From Bog-473 sp963817735 (GTDB lineage Bacteria; Actinomycetota; Acidimicrobiia; Acidimicrobiales; RAAP-2): a stretch of 64,000 nucleotides of DNA. Positions 26,673-35,610 of this stretch are shown piece after piece (within the stretch, counting starts at the first letter, position 1; every line of letters starts with the position of its first letter). Under the pieces are notes generated by a model. It did no database searches. It saw only the letters and a list, made by a program, of their open reading frames with translations, and was not told where the DNA came from. The stretch is taken from positions 62,001-126,000 of the forward strand of contig CAWFPP010000037.1 of the NCBI GenBank assembly GCA_963817735.1, read 5' to 3'. A program made the position numbers and the translations under genes.

Positions 26673-27544
26673 AGGAAGGCGACCCCGGGCCGGGCCCGGG
26701 GTCGGAGCCGCCGGTGGGGTCGGGAGCGGCAGTGGGGTCGGGGCCGCCGGGGCCGCCGGGGCCACGGGCGCCACAGGCCGCCAAACTCGAGCGCCACCGC
26801 CTCCACCCTCTGTCACTGGCCTCCATGGCCTGGCGCACGGCCAGGATGGAGCCCGCCCGGGTCATCGTGCCCGGACTCGTCATCTTCGGCCTCGATGCGA
26901 TTCAGGGCACCTTCTACACCGAGGTCGCCGTCGACCACCTGGGCATCGGGTCGGTCATCGGGGCGGTCCTCTTCGCCTCCTCCGCCCTGGGGCTGACCTT
27001 CTATGCAGGCATGCTCGAGCGCCTGGTCGGCTCCGTGGAGCGCAACGAGCCGGCCCAGCCGGTCCTCCACGTGCTGCGGACCCTGCCCTGGGGGCGCCTG
27101 CTCATCGCCGAGGGCATCCTGATCGTGTTCAGTGCGGTGGCCTCAGTCGCCCTGGTCGTGCCGGGGTTGATCGTCGGAACGCTGTTCGCCCTGGTCGGCC
27201 CACTCATCAACCTGCTCGACAGCTCGGTGCCCAACGCCTTCAAACGATCGCTACAGCTGGTGTGGCCCCACTTCATGTTGGTCTTCTTGATCATCACGTT
27301 GCCGTTGGCGATCGAGCACGAGGTCGTCGTCTTCGTCGCCGAGCTGATCCCCCACGAGCACATCTGGGCCGTCTTCCTCACCACCTTCATCCTCGGCGAC
27401 CTCTTCGGCATGGCGCTGGGCCTCATGGAGGTGTCCATAGCGGAGCGTCTGGTGACGGGAGCGCAGGGTCCCGGTGAGGACCTACTGTCGGCGGACGTGG
27501 AGCTGCCCAGCGTGCCCAATCCGGGTCACCCATCCAAGGCGTAG
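26669..27544 (+). CDS. Multi-pass membrane protein, function unknown
   Basis: Intact 291 residues. The start at 26669 is set by the ATGA overlap with the methyltransferase. An N-terminal Gly/Pro-rich tail of about 45 residues precedes hydrophobic segments: VIVPGLVIFGLDAIQGTFYT, SVIGAVLFASSALGLTFYAG, LIAEGILIVFSAVASVALVV, PGLIVGTLFALVGPLINLLD, HFMLVFLIITLPLAIEHEVV and WAVFLTTFILGDLFGMALGL, about six helices. SVPNAFKRSLQLVWPH between helices recalls DUF975/glycerophosphoryl-type membrane domains. No enzymatic motif is seen. Coupling to the methyltransferase suggests a joint function, perhaps modification of an envelope component. Confidence 0.75.
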   Translation: MKEGDPGPGPGSEPPVGSGAAVGSGPPGPPGPRAPQAAKLERHRLHPLSLASMAWRTARMEPARVIVPGLVIFGLDAIQGTFYTEVAVDHLGIGSVIGAVLFASSALGLTFYAGMLERLVGSVERNEPAQPVLHVLRTLPWGRLLIAEGILIVFSAVASVALVVPGLIVGTLFALVGPLINLLDSSVPNAFKRSLQLVWPHFMLVFLIITLPLAIEHEVVVFVAELIPHEHIWAVFLTTFILGDLFGMALGLMEVSIAERLVTGAQGPGEDLLSADVELPSVPNPGHPSKA

Positions 27545-27625
27545 TCGCCGGGTCGCCGGGTCGCCTGGTCGCCGGGTCGCACCACCGCACCAGCCGCACC
27601 AGCCGCACCAGCCGCACCAGCTAAA
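27545..27625. repeat. Two adjacent 9-bp tandem repeats
   Basis: About four copies of a GTCGCCGGG-type unit followed by four or five copies of CACCAGCCG lie in the 148-base gap before the AIM24 gene. No other signal is recognised there apart from the ribosome site GAGGAGG at 27679. Confidence 0.75.
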
Positions 27626-27692
27626 GCAACACAGCGATCCATCCATACGACACACAGACGATCCAACTCACTCTTATCCGAGGAGGCCCATC

Positions 27693-28457
27693 ATGGAAGA
27701 GACGATCCACGGAACCACGATGCCGGTGCTCGAGCTGTCGCTCGCCGACGGCGAGTCCATCGTGTCGGAGGCCGGCGAGTTCTCCTGGATGTCAGATGCC
27801 GTCCAGATGGCCACCAACACCGGCGGTGGCATGGGCGGCAAGGGGATCATGGGTGCGGTCAAGCGCGCCGTGGGTGGCGCGTCGATCATGATGACGACGT
27901 ACACCGCTCAGGGCGGCGTTGGCTCCGTCGCCTTCGCGTCGAAGTTCCCGGGGCACATCTTGCCGATCGACGTGGCGCCGGGGAACGAGTTCATGGTCCA
28001 CCGCCACGGCTTCATGGCGGCCACGCCGGGGATCGAGCTCTCGATGGGCTTCCAGCAGTCGTTCCGCGGCGGCATCTTCGGTGGCGAGGGTTTCATCCTG
28101 CAGAAGGTCGGCGGGACCGGTCGCGCCTTCATCGATCTCTCGGGTGAGGTGATCGTCTACGACCTGGCTGCGGGGCAGACGATGCGCGTGCACCCGGGCC
28201 ACGCCGGACTCTTCCAGGCCTCTGTTCAGTTCTCTGTCCAGAAGGTGCCGGGCATGGCCAACCGCTACATGGGGTCGGACGGCCACCACTTCGCGGTGCT
28301 GACGGGTCCGGGCCGCATCTGGCTGCAGTCGATGCCGCTGCCGATCCTCGCCGGCGTGATCGGCGAATACATGCCCGACCGTGACGACCACCACGGCGCC
28401 GAGGGCGTAGCGGCCGGCATCGGGGGCGCCAAGATCCTGGGCGACATGTTCAAGTAG
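27693..28457 (+). CDS. AIM24/TIGR00266-family protein
   Basis: Intact 254 residues from ATG 27693 behind a strong ribosome site (GAGGAGG). Features of the AIM24/DUF124 family: EAGEFSWMSDAVQMATNTGG, GIMGAVKRAVGGASIMMTTY, FASKFPGHILPIDVAPGNEF, MGFQQSFRGGIFGGEGFILQ, VGGTGRAFIDLSGEVIVYDL. This is a beta-helix protein widespread in bacteria and mitochondria with no defined bacterial role; some are proposed to act at membranes. It stands alone, flanked by tandem repeats and a convergent secreted-protein gene. Confidence 0.9.
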   Translation: MEETIHGTTMPVLELSLADGESIVSEAGEFSWMSDAVQMATNTGGGMGGKGIMGAVKRAVGGASIMMTTYTAQGGVGSVAFASKFPGHILPIDVAPGNEFMVHRHGFMAATPGIELSMGFQQSFRGGIFGGEGFILQKVGGTGRAFIDLSGEVIVYDLAAGQTMRVHPGHAGLFQASVQFSVQKVPGMANRYMGSDGHHFAVLTGPGRIWLQSMPLPILAGVIGEYMPDRDDHHGAEGVAAGIGGAKILGDMFK

Positions 28458-28481
28458 TCGCTCGATGCAGTGTCGTGACGG

Positions 28482-29345
28482 CTAGGAGAGGTTGATCGGG
28501 TTAGGGGGGACGGTGAGGATGACGGCCTTGCCGTAGTGATTGAAGACGACGGTGCTCACGTCGCCCGGGGTGTCGTCGACGATCTTGTAGACGAGGGCCG
28601 GGCCCTTGGCGGCGATGTACATGAGCCCGGTGCTCTTCTTCCCGTGGTTCACGACCGTGTCCTCGACGACGACGACCTTGTGGCCCGCGAACCTGGTGGG
28701 GCGGCCAAGAGTGAGCGGTGCCGTGTGGCCCTCGAAGGCCGCGACGGCGAGGTCGGCCGCATCGAGGAACTGGTCGAAGGAGGTGAAACGCGTGTCGACC
28801 GCCGAGAACTCGATCCACTTCCCGCCGTACACCTCGGTCTGCGCCGCCGTGGCGTGGCTGGCCCAGAACTTGGCCGGTGCATTGAAGTAGAGGACGGGGC
28901 CAACTCGCTCGATCTTGATCAGGGCGCCGTTTTGCACGAACTCGCCACCACCCTCGCCGTCGGAGTTCACGAGGAGGTCGAGGACTATCTGGGACTTGCC
29001 CTGGGAGATCTTGCCCACGACGTGGACGCTGCCGAAGTGTTCCTCGGCGGTGATGGCCTTGATGACCCATTTGTCCGCCGGGGTGGGTGGGGCGGCGGCT
29101 GTGGTGGTGGTTGTTTGGGCAGTGGCGGTGGTGGTTGTTTGGGCAGATGTGGCTGCCGCGGCGGCCGTGGCGGGTCCGGTCATAGCCGTGGACCCGATCA
29201 GGAAAATGGCGGTGGCCATGCCTGCGGCCAGGGCAGTCAGGGGGAGCGCACTGGTGATCATCGAGTTGCTCAGGCGGAAGCGGGATCCATCCACAGCACG
29301 AGAACCAGGCGCCGCGGGGAAAATGGCGGTTCGGGACCGTGCCAT
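28482..29345 (-). CDS. Secreted protein, possibly LolA/LppX-like fold
   Basis: About 287 residues. The hydrophobic segment LTALAAGMATAIFLIGSTAM is followed by a Thr/Ala-rich linker (AQTTTTTAAAPPTPADKWVI) and a mature domain with HVVGKISQGKSQIVLDLLVN, NGALIKIERVGPVLYFNAPA, GHKVVVVEDTVVNHGKKSTG and VVFNHYGKAVILTVPP. Alternating beta strands forming a half-barrel, with a final AKGPALVYKI strand, resemble lipoprotein carriers such as LppX/LolA, but this is only a resemblance. Start is uncertain: ATG 29345 or ATG 29261, neither with a good ribosome site. No lipobox Cys is seen. Confidence 0.6.
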   Translation of the reverse strand: MARSRTAIFPAAPGSRAVDGSRFRLSNSMITSALPLTALAAGMATAIFLIGSTAMTGPATAAAAATSAQTTTTATAQTTTTTAAAPPTPADKWVIKAITAEEHFGSVHVVGKISQGKSQIVLDLLVNSDGEGGGEFVQNGALIKIERVGPVLYFNAPAKFWASHATAAQTEVYGGKWIEFSAVDTRFTSFDQFLDAADLAVAAFEGHTAPLTLGRPTRFAGHKVVVVEDTVVNHGKKSTGLMYIAAKGPALVYKIVDDTPGDVSTVVFNHYGKAVILTVPPNPINLS

Positions 29346-29469
29346 GGGTCTTGGTTCGGCAACGCGCGCGTTGACACCGGGGGTGCGGCTACAGATGTTG
29401 TGAATCCGTTGATTTTGCCTCAAGTGGGCGCGGTCGCGTCGGGCTGGTCAGGTGGGACCGTCGGGCTGG

Positions 29470-30453
29470 TCAGGGCTGGTCGGGCTGGTTCCACTCGATC
29501 CATCCCGCGCCGGTGCGACCGTCGTCGGTCCGGCACCGCACCATCGCCCGGGGGAACCGGCTGGTGCGGCCATCGTCGTTGCGGAGCAGGACGGGGCCGA
29601 AGGCGACCGGCGTCACCTCGAGGACCAGCAGCACTCCGGCCCTGTCCGGTTCCGGGCCGGGCCCGACGGCGATCTCGATGCGCGCCTTGGATGGGAACCC
29701 GTGCGCACCTACGTCCTCGGTCACCGTCAGCGCGGTGGCGGGATGGACTTCGCCCGGTCTCTGGATATATCCGAAGAAAACGGGGATGCCGAGGTTCATC
29801 CGGATGTCGGCCAGGTGGATCCGGGTGCCGTCCTCGAGGCGCACCGAGCACCAGCACCATCCAAAGGCCCACCAGTCGCGTACGCCCCACGAGTGGTCGC
29901 GCTGGCCCTGCCCGTCGACGGTAAACGTCTCGCCGCCGATTGCCACGGTGCCGGTGACGAGGCAGGGGATCTCGTAGCGGGTGGTCAGGTCGTAGTGGTA
30001 GGGGACGCCGTCCGTCGTCCAGGTGAGATCGAGGTCCAGACGCGCCGCAGGACCGGTCTGCTCGCCTGACGTGTAGACGGCTTCTGGCGGGTCGATGAGG
30101 CGGGCGGGCGCGCTGGCCGCCAGGCGGAAGGACTCGAGTGGGCGCACGAGGTCGATTTCAATTCGCTGGTCCGCGGTGTCGTCGGGGCCGATAGACGCCT
30201 CCGAGACCAGGCCATCGCCGGGTGGCACCGGGGCCCGGTAGTCGGCCGAGCAGATGCCGGGACGGTCGGGCCACACGATCCAGGTCGTCCACCAGGCCAG
30301 GTGGCGGTTGGGATAGAGGCCGAGCCGGAGCCAGCCGCCCATTGAGCCGTCAGCGCGCACGAAGTCGCAGTAGTACGACTCGTTCCACAGGTCGTCGTCG
30401 TCGGGGGTGTGCCTTGCTTCGTCGTCTGGCAGGACGACGTGCTCCGCCGTCAC
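29470..30453 (-). CDS. CrtC/AttH-like lipocalin-fold protein (DUF7064-type)
   Basis: Intact 327 residues. WNESYYCDFVRADGSMGGWL and LRLGLYPNRHLAWWTTWIVW open the first beta domain; the second has VDGQGQRDHSWGVRDWWAFG and WCWCSVRLEDGTRIHLADIR. The GxGxRDHSWGxR signature is shared with carotenoid 1,2-hydratase-like and AttH-like proteins of the lipocalin-like duplicated fold; in actinobacteria they often sit with steroid or terpenoid degradation genes. The start GTG 30453 overlaps the previous stop by four bases (GTGA), so it is coupled to the CMD-family gene upstream. Confidence 0.75.
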   Translation of the reverse strand: MTAEHVVLPDDEARHTPDDDDLWNESYYCDFVRADGSMGGWLRLGLYPNRHLAWWTTWIVWPDRPGICSADYRAPVPPGDGLVSEASIGPDDTADQRIEIDLVRPLESFRLAASAPARLIDPPEAVYTSGEQTGPAARLDLDLTWTTDGVPYHYDLTTRYEIPCLVTGTVAIGGETFTVDGQGQRDHSWGVRDWWAFGWCWCSVRLEDGTRIHLADIRMNLGIPVFFGYIQRPGEVHPATALTVTEDVGAHGFPSKARIEIAVGPGPEPDRAGVLLVLEVTPVAFGPVLLRNDDGRTSRFPRAMVRCRTDDGRTGAGWIEWNQPDQP

Positions 30454-31088
30454 CGGTTTGGGCCCGGATGCATGGCGGAGGAACCTACTGGGCCTGGCAC
30501 TTCGACGATGGGATCGTCTCGGTCGTCGAACTCGGTGCGGAGGGCCTTCGACATCACGGCGTGCTGGAAATACAGCGTCGTGATGTAGGTCAGTTCGAGG
30601 ACGGCGACCTCATCGAGGTGGCGTTGGAGCTCGGCGAAGAGTTCGTCGGGCACGCGGCCGTGGTCGTAGACGAGGCAGTCGGTGTAAGCGAGCACGGCCC
30701 GCTCGGCCGCGTCGTAGGTGCCGTCGGGAGCCACGCTCCAGGCCGGGATGTGTGCGATCTGCTCCTCGGGCATGCCGAGCTCGCGCATCGACTTGGCGTG
30801 CTGACTGAAGACGAACTGGCTGCCGGCGGCGTAGCCGGCTCGGATCTGGCCGAGCTCACGCAGCTTGGGATCGAGCGCACGTGCGGGCGATTGGTACAGC
30901 CCGAACCCCTTGACGCAGTGGTCGAGGATGTCGGGGCTGAGGGCGAACACCGTCCACCAGTCGCCGGTGGTGCCGTCCCAGCGACCCGGCTCGGCCACGG
31001 GGTCGCGGCCCTCGAAAAGCCACTCGTACATGGTGGTGACGATGGGTGCGGTTGCTTCGTCCTTGGGGACCTGGCGGAGGCGGGGCAC
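30450..31088 (-). CDS. Carboxymuconolactone decarboxylase-family (AhpD-like) protein
   Basis: Intact 212 residues from GTG 31088. An all-helical AhpD-like layout: GDWWTVFALSPDILDHCVKG, LDPKLRELGQIRAGYAAGSQ, FVFSQHAKSMRELGMPEEQI, AERAVLAYTDCLVYDHGRVP and VAVLELTYITTLYFQHAVMS. The family's CxxC is absent (the motif position reads GSQFVFSQH), so an AhpD peroxidase role is unlikely, and a decarboxylase or unknown function is more probable. It is second in a minus-strand group: VOC protein, this gene, lipocalin-like protein. Confidence 0.8.
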   Translation of the reverse strand: MPRLRQVPKDEATAPIVTTMYEWLFEGRDPVAEPGRWDGTTGDWWTVFALSPDILDHCVKGFGLYQSPARALDPKLRELGQIRAGYAAGSQFVFSQHAKSMRELGMPEEQIAHIPAWSVAPDGTYDAAERAVLAYTDCLVYDHGRVPDELFAELQRHLDEVAVLELTYITTLYFQHAVMSKALRTEFDDRDDPIVEVPGPVGSSAMHPGPNR

Positions 31089-31152
31089 GGGTGGCGGGTG
31101 GCGAATGGGGAGTGGCGAATGGGGAGTGGGGAGTGGTGGTCTCGGAGCCGCT
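31089..31152. repeat. GGGGAGTGGCGAAT-type tandem repeat
   Basis: Degenerate copies of GGCGAATGGGGAGT and GGGGAGTGG fill the gap between the VOC gene stop and the CMD-family start. It resembles the other intergenic repeats in the window. Confidence 0.7.
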
Positions 31153-31725
31153 CTAGGCCCGGATCGGCTGCGCCTGCGGCTGTGCCTGCGCCTGCGCCGG
31201 CGGATGTGCCACGTCGTCGGGGCCGAACTCCCGCATCCAGCAGGCGAACTCCAGCAGGATCCCGTCGGGATCCTGGAAGTAGATACTGCGCACGAAGACC
31301 CCGGGATGCAGAGCATCGCTGATGCCCCATTCGGAGTCGTCGTGATTGGCGATTTCGGTGCAGTCGACACCGGCGGCCACCAGACGCTCGCGGTATTCGA
31401 CGATCCGCTCCGGCGCGACGTCGAAGGCGACATGGTTCATGGAGCCGACCGCGCTCGTGAGATCACCCTGGTCCGGTCGGGCCGCGGGCGCGCTGATTCC
31501 GGGGACGCCGTCGGGCGCATCGGGGAACCAGAAAAAGGCGAGGCAGTCACCACCGCCGCAGTCGAAGAAGAAGTGCTGCCCCATTCCGGCCGGCAGCTCG
31601 ATCGTCTTGACGAGCGGCATGCCGAGCACGTTGGTGTAGAAGTCGACCGTCCGCTCCATGTCGCGGCACACCAGTGCGAGATGGTTGATGCCCCGCAACT
31701 CGAATCCGCCCGTGTTGCCTGCCAT
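31153..31725 (-). CDS. VOC-family (glyoxalase/extradiol dioxygenase-fold) protein
   Basis: Intact 190 residues from ATG 31725. Two VOC modules: INHLALVCRDMERTVDFYTN (His ligand), LPAGMGQHFFFDCGGGDCLA, then SMNHVAFDVAPERIVEYRER (second His) and YFQDPDGILLEFACW (Glu ligand), a complete 2-His-1-Glu metal site. The C-terminal tail is Gln/Ala/Pro repeats. Probably a ring-cleavage dioxygenase-like or lyase enzyme; the reaction is not assigned. The 109 bases before the divergent gene at 31835 hold no recognised signal. Confidence 0.83.
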   Translation of the reverse strand: MAGNTGGFELRGINHLALVCRDMERTVDFYTNVLGMPLVKTIELPAGMGQHFFFDCGGGDCLAFFWFPDAPDGVPGISAPAARPDQGDLTSAVGSMNHVAFDVAPERIVEYRERLVAAGVDCTEIANHDDSEWGISDALHPGVFVRSIYFQDPDGILLEFACWMREFGPDDVAHPPAQAQAQPQAQPIRA

Positions 31726-31834
31726 GAGCCTGCCTCCCTCGACGCCTCCACAGGATAGGCCGCATCCCGCAATCCTGGCGGGGCCGCGGACCGTATGACC
31801 CTCGAGGCACTGGACACGACGAAGGGACCGCGAC

Positions 31835-32728
31835 ATGGCTGCAGCGGGGCAGGCACGGCACGCAGATGCGGGCGGGAGTCAAGAAGATCCAGGTGGCGGG
31901 AAGGCGGAGGGAGTCCCGGCGGGCGGGGTCGGACGAATCCATCGTCGGGCCATCGCCGGGGCTCTCTCTGCTGGAGGACTGGCTGCCGCCTCCCTTTCGC
32001 TCGCCCTGGTCTTGGCGGTGCCCGGCGGGACCGCCGGAGCGAACGGCACGCAGGCCAAGACGGTCAAGGTCTCGACCGCCAAGATCGCCGGCGTCGGGAC
32101 CGTGCTCACCACTTCCTCGGGCCTGACGCTCTATCGCTTCACCGAGGACTCGCCGGGAACCTCCATGTGCACCGGTGCGTGCGCCAAGATCTGGCCACCG
32201 CTGTTCGCGCCGAAGGGCGCGCGCGTGTCCGGACCGCACGGCGTGAAGGGCTTGTCGCTGATCAGAGTCGCCAACGGGCACTGGCAGGTGGCGTTCCACA
32301 GGCTTCCGCTGTACCGCTTCGAGGGCGACAAGAAGAAGGGACAGGCGCATGGGCAAGACGTCGCGAAGGCGTGGTTCGCGGTGTTGAAGAGCGGCATACC
32401 GGCGACTGCAACAGCCGGGGCCGCGACCACGACAACCGCGCCGGCCGTGTCAACGACGCAACCGACTACGTCGACGAGATCAGGCACGGGCTCGGGCTCG
32501 AGCTCGAACGCGAGCACGGGCTCGAACGCGGGCACCGGAGCGAACGTGACGAGGCCGACGCCTGCGCCCACACCGGCCACGCAGCCCACCCAACCCACCC
32601 AGCCCCCGCCGACCACGACACCGACGACGACGCCGCCTCCGCCCCCCACGACACCGACGACGACGCCGCCTCCGCCCCCCACGACCACCACGACGACGAG
32701 CGTCGGCAGCGGCGGGGTTGGCTTCTAA
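31835..32728 (+). CDS. Secreted Y-x4-D repeat protein with Thr/Pro-rich tail
   Basis: Intact 297 residues. A long N-region precedes the signal helix GGLAAASLSLALVLAVPGGT. Two copies of the secreted-lipoprotein repeat (PF03640-type) follow: VGTVLTTSSGLTLYRFTEDS with CTGACAKIWPPLFAP, and HWQVAFHRLPLYRFEGDKKK with GQDVAKAWFAVL. The first half keeps the C-x3-C pair. From about residue 190 it is a Thr/Pro/Ser tail (PPPTTTPTTTPPPPPTTPTT) typical of cell-wall-spanning linkers. The family has no established function; some members are tied to electron transfer or heme-less periplasmic roles. Confidence 0.83.
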   Translation: MAAAGQARHADAGGSQEDPGGGKAEGVPAGGVGRIHRRAIAGALSAGGLAAASLSLALVLAVPGGTAGANGTQAKTVKVSTAKIAGVGTVLTTSSGLTLYRFTEDSPGTSMCTGACAKIWPPLFAPKGARVSGPHGVKGLSLIRVANGHWQVAFHRLPLYRFEGDKKKGQAHGQDVAKAWFAVLKSGIPATATAGAATTTTAPAVSTTQPTTSTRSGTGSGSSSNASTGSNAGTGANVTRPTPAPTPATQPTQPTQPPPTTTPTTTPPPPPTTPTTTPPPPPTTTTTTSVGSGGVGF

Positions 32729-32760
32729 GGGCTGCCCTGGGACGTGGCCGGTTGGATCCG

Positions 32761-34716
32761 TCAGGTGGCGGCGATGCCCACCATCGGCGCGTTGAGGTGC
32801 TTGCCGCCCATGGAGCCGTAGAACTCGGCGTTGCCGAAGGTGAAGATGCCGCCATCTTGGCCCTGGAGCCAGTAGCCGTTGGCGTTGCCGTTCGTGGCCA
32901 TCCCGACGATGGGGGAGTTCAAGGTGGTGCCGACCATGGAGCCGTAGGGCGCGGCGTCGCCGAAGTCGGCCACGTTGCCGTTGGCACTGGCGAGCCAGTA
33001 GCCGTTCGAACTCTGCGTGCCGGCCATCCCGGTGATGCGGTAACCACCGGGTGCAGAGGAGGGCTGCCCTTCGTTGGGGGCGTCGCCGAAGTTGAAGACC
33101 TGGCCTGCGGCGTCGACGAGCCAGTAGCCGCCGCCCAGGAAGCTGGGTGCGGCTGCCGTGATCGGGGAACTCAAGTTGTCGCCGCCGGTCGAGCCGTAGA
33201 ACTGGGCGTTGCCGAAGGCGAACACGCCGCCGTCGCTCGCGATCAGCCAGTATCCGTTGCCGTCGAGGGTGGGTATCAGCCCGATGATCGGTTTGTTCAG
33301 CCTGATGCTGCCCGTCGATCCGTAGAACTGGGCGTTGCCGTAGGCGAACACGCCACCGTCGCTCGCGACCAGCCAGTAGCCGTTGCCGTCGGGCGTGGCC
33401 GCCATGCCGACGACGGGCTTGTTGAGGCGCATGGAGCCGGTCGAGCCGTAGAACTGGGCGGCGCCGAAGCTGAAGATGCCGCCGTCGGAACCCACTTGCC
33501 AGTATCCAGGCGCCGGCTTGGAGGGGATCGGACAACTCGGGCTGGCGGCCGGCGATGCGGCGGGGACGGCGGGCGCCAGAGCCGGGATCTCCGGACCGGC
33601 GCCGTTGGCCTTGAAGCTGAGGTCGGCCAGGTACATCGGGCGGATGCCGCAGGACAGGTAACCGATCGTCGAGCCCTGCCAGGCGGCGAAGGCCATGACC
33701 AGCTGGGAGTTTCCGCCCGATTCGGGCAGCGCGTACACGTCGGGGCCGCCCGGACCCGACATGCCCGGCGCCGAGACGAGCAGTGGTTGCGAGGTCGACA
33801 TGTCGGTGCAGGCGGCGCCGGGACCCGAGGGGCAGGTGGCCCAGCCGATGGCGTAGGTGGAGGCGCCATAGTCGCTGCCCGAATAGAAGAGCGTGTAGCT
33901 CGGTGTCGTGGTTGGGTCGCTGCCGCCGGTGGTGGTCGTGGTCTCGACCATGTCGGGTCCCTCCACGATGCCGCTCTGCCACCCCTCGTCGTCCGCCATG
34001 AGCTCCGTGGCGGATCCGTCCGGCATGTAGGTAGTGGGGTCGAGGGGCACTGACCAGAGGATCGTGCTCACGGGAGGATCGATGTGGTTGCCGTCGCTCT
34101 TCCAGATGAGCCAGGTGTCACCCGTGACGGAGTCGGTGAAGATGTCGGGATCGATGCTGCCGCCGAGGTCTTGCGTACTGTCCACCGTCGGGTCGCTGTA
34201 GCCGACTTGGTTCTGGCAGACCATCGGCTGATTCTGGTTGTCGGTGTACGGGCCAGTGGGGAGGACAGATGTGGCCATGCCGATGCACTGGTCACCGGTC
34301 GAGCGCTCGGTCGCCGTGTAGTACATGACGAAGTCGTTGTCGGTGTCGTCGCGCACGACGCTCGGGGCCCACGTGTCGCCCGGCTTGGCCCACGAACCCA
34401 CCCGGGGCAGTGCGTCCACTCCGGTGAGCGGGCTCCAGGCGACCCCGTTGCTCGAGACGGAGACCTGGATGTTGATCGTCTGGCTGGCCGGGGCGAAGTT
34501 CTGCGTGGAGAAGCCGTAGTAGACGTTGTCCCATTCCAGGATGTTCGGGTCGGGGAAATCGCTGTTGTGTACCGGCGCCCAGTTGGTGGCGCCCGCCGGC
34601 GGCACGGCGGCGAGTCCGACCGACGCCGTTGTGCCGGTGACGACAACGAGCGTGGCCAGGACCGCCAGAGCGGCCGCGGCGCGGCCATGAAAGTCTCGGC
34701 GTCGTCGTCTCTGCAT
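32761..34716 (-). CDS. Secreted GH43-like protein with six GYWLV repeats
   Basis: Intact 651 residues. Start ATG 34716 gives a signal peptide (MQRRRRRDFHGRAAAALAVL); ATG 34767 would add 17 residues. Residues about 45-390 are a GH43-like propeller: HNSDFPDPNILEWDNVYYGF, WAPSVVRDDTDNDFVMYYTA, LGGSIDPDIFTDSVTGDTWL, QSGIVEGPDMVETTTTT. The Asp, Asp and Glu of the family are present. After a Pro/Ala linker come six roughly 45-residue repeats opening GYWQVGSDGGIFSFGAAQFY, GYWLVASDGGVFAYGNAQFY and the like. The same repeats end the G1 peptidase at 52333. It is probably an extracellular glycan-active or glycan-binding protein. Confidence 0.82.
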   Translation of the reverse strand: MQRRRRRDFHGRAAAALAVLATLVVVTGTTASVGLAAVPPAGATNWAPVHNSDFPDPNILEWDNVYYGFSTQNFAPASQTINIQVSVSSNGVAWSPLTGVDALPRVGSWAKPGDTWAPSVVRDDTDNDFVMYYTATERSTGDQCIGMATSVLPTGPYTDNQNQPMVCQNQVGYSDPTVDSTQDLGGSIDPDIFTDSVTGDTWLIWKSDGNHIDPPVSTILWSVPLDPTTYMPDGSATELMADDEGWQSGIVEGPDMVETTTTTGGSDPTTTPSYTLFYSGSDYGASTYAIGWATCPSGPGAACTDMSTSQPLLVSAPGMSGPGGPDVYALPESGGNSQLVMAFAAWQGSTIGYLSCGIRPMYLADLSFKANGAGPEIPALAPAVPAASPAASPSCPIPSKPAPGYWQVGSDGGIFSFGAAQFYGSTGSMRLNKPVVGMAATPDGNGYWLVASDGGVFAYGNAQFYGSTGSIRLNKPIIGLIPTLDGNGYWLIASDGGVFAFGNAQFYGSTGGDNLSSPITAAAPSFLGGGYWLVDAAGQVFNFGDAPNEGQPSSAPGGYRITGMAGTQSSNGYWLASANGNVADFGDAAPYGSMVGTTLNSPIVGMATNGNANGYWLQGQDGGIFTFGNAEFYGSMGGKHLNAPMVGIAAT

Positions 34717-35039
34717 CGGTGAGAAGGTCACCGTCCTCCCTGTCGGATCCGTGATCGTCGTTCCCAACCGATTCCGCGTCCGGTGCGGTGACCATGGTAC
34801 CGAGACGGCCCGCCCACCGACAGCCCGAAACAGGTGTTCACCGGACGTTCATATCTGGGCGATCGCCTGGGGCTGGCTACTCTGGCGTCCACCATCCACG
34901 GCGGTTCCGTATAGCGTTCGTCTGGAGGAGCAGGGGCGACGGGCGATGCACGGCATGCCCATTTGACGCATGGGCAATCGATTCGGTTGCACATGACGGC
35001 ACTCTGTAACAAGATTGAGACAAGGAAGGCCGACAAGCA
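34717..35039. other. Intergenic region without recognised gene
   Basis: The 323 bases between two divergent genes hold the promoters of both. The only clear element is the purine-rich ribosome site (AAGGAAGG) shortly before the ATG at 35040. No convincing ORF, RNA gene or inverted repeat was seen. Confidence 0.5.
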
Positions 35040-35509
35040 TGGCTGAGACAAACAGGCCAACGACCGCTCAACGCAAGCCCGTCGTCGACGCCGGGTTCAA
35101 ATTGCTGAATCTCACGCACAGGGCGGCGCTGCGCTTGACCGGCGGCCGTTGGCCCAACCTCCTTTTCGGCATGCCCGGCGTGGAGCTCCAGACGATCGGG
35201 CGCAAGTCGGGCGAGCCCCGCACCACCATGCTGACGACCCCCATCCACGACGACAGCCGGGTGGTGCTGATCGCCTCGAAGGGTGGCGATCCCCGCGACC
35301 CGCAGTGGTACCGCAACCTGGTGGCCAACCCCGACGTCCGGATCACCATGAACGGGGAGTCCCGCGCCATGCGGGCCCGGACGGCCTCGCCCGAGGAGAA
35401 GGCAGCCATGTGGCCCGACATCGTGGCCGTCTACAAGGGCTACGACAGCTATCAGAAGAAGGCGGGTCGCGACATCCCGGTCGTGATCTGCGAGCCGCGC
35501 CCAGGCTGA
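35040..35509 (+). CDS. Ddn/F420-dependent nitroreductase-family protein
   Basis: Intact 155 residues from ATG 35040. Deazaflavin-dependent nitroreductase hallmarks: LELQTIGRKSGEPR-like core (VELQTIGRKSGEPRTTMLTT), RVVLIASKGGDPRDPQWYRN, LVANPDVRITMNGESRAMRA and WPDIVAVYKGYDSYQKKAGR. These split-barrel proteins bind F420H2 and reduce quinones, nitro compounds or enones. With the LLM oxidoreductase at 22523 it supports an F420-using host. It stands upstream, by 101 bases, of the coupled five-gene cluster. Confidence 0.88.
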
Positions 35510-35610
35510 CCACCCGGCCACGGGCTCATCCGGCCGGCGGTGCCGCCGCCAGCTGTGCCGCCGCCGGTGGGGTCACCGCCGGTGAGTCACCGCCGGAAGG
35601 TGGCGGTACG

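Noticed and set aside
31795..34053. 752-residue plus-strand frame
   Set aside because: It shadows the secreted Y-x4-D protein in another frame and the GH43/GYWLV protein on the other strand.
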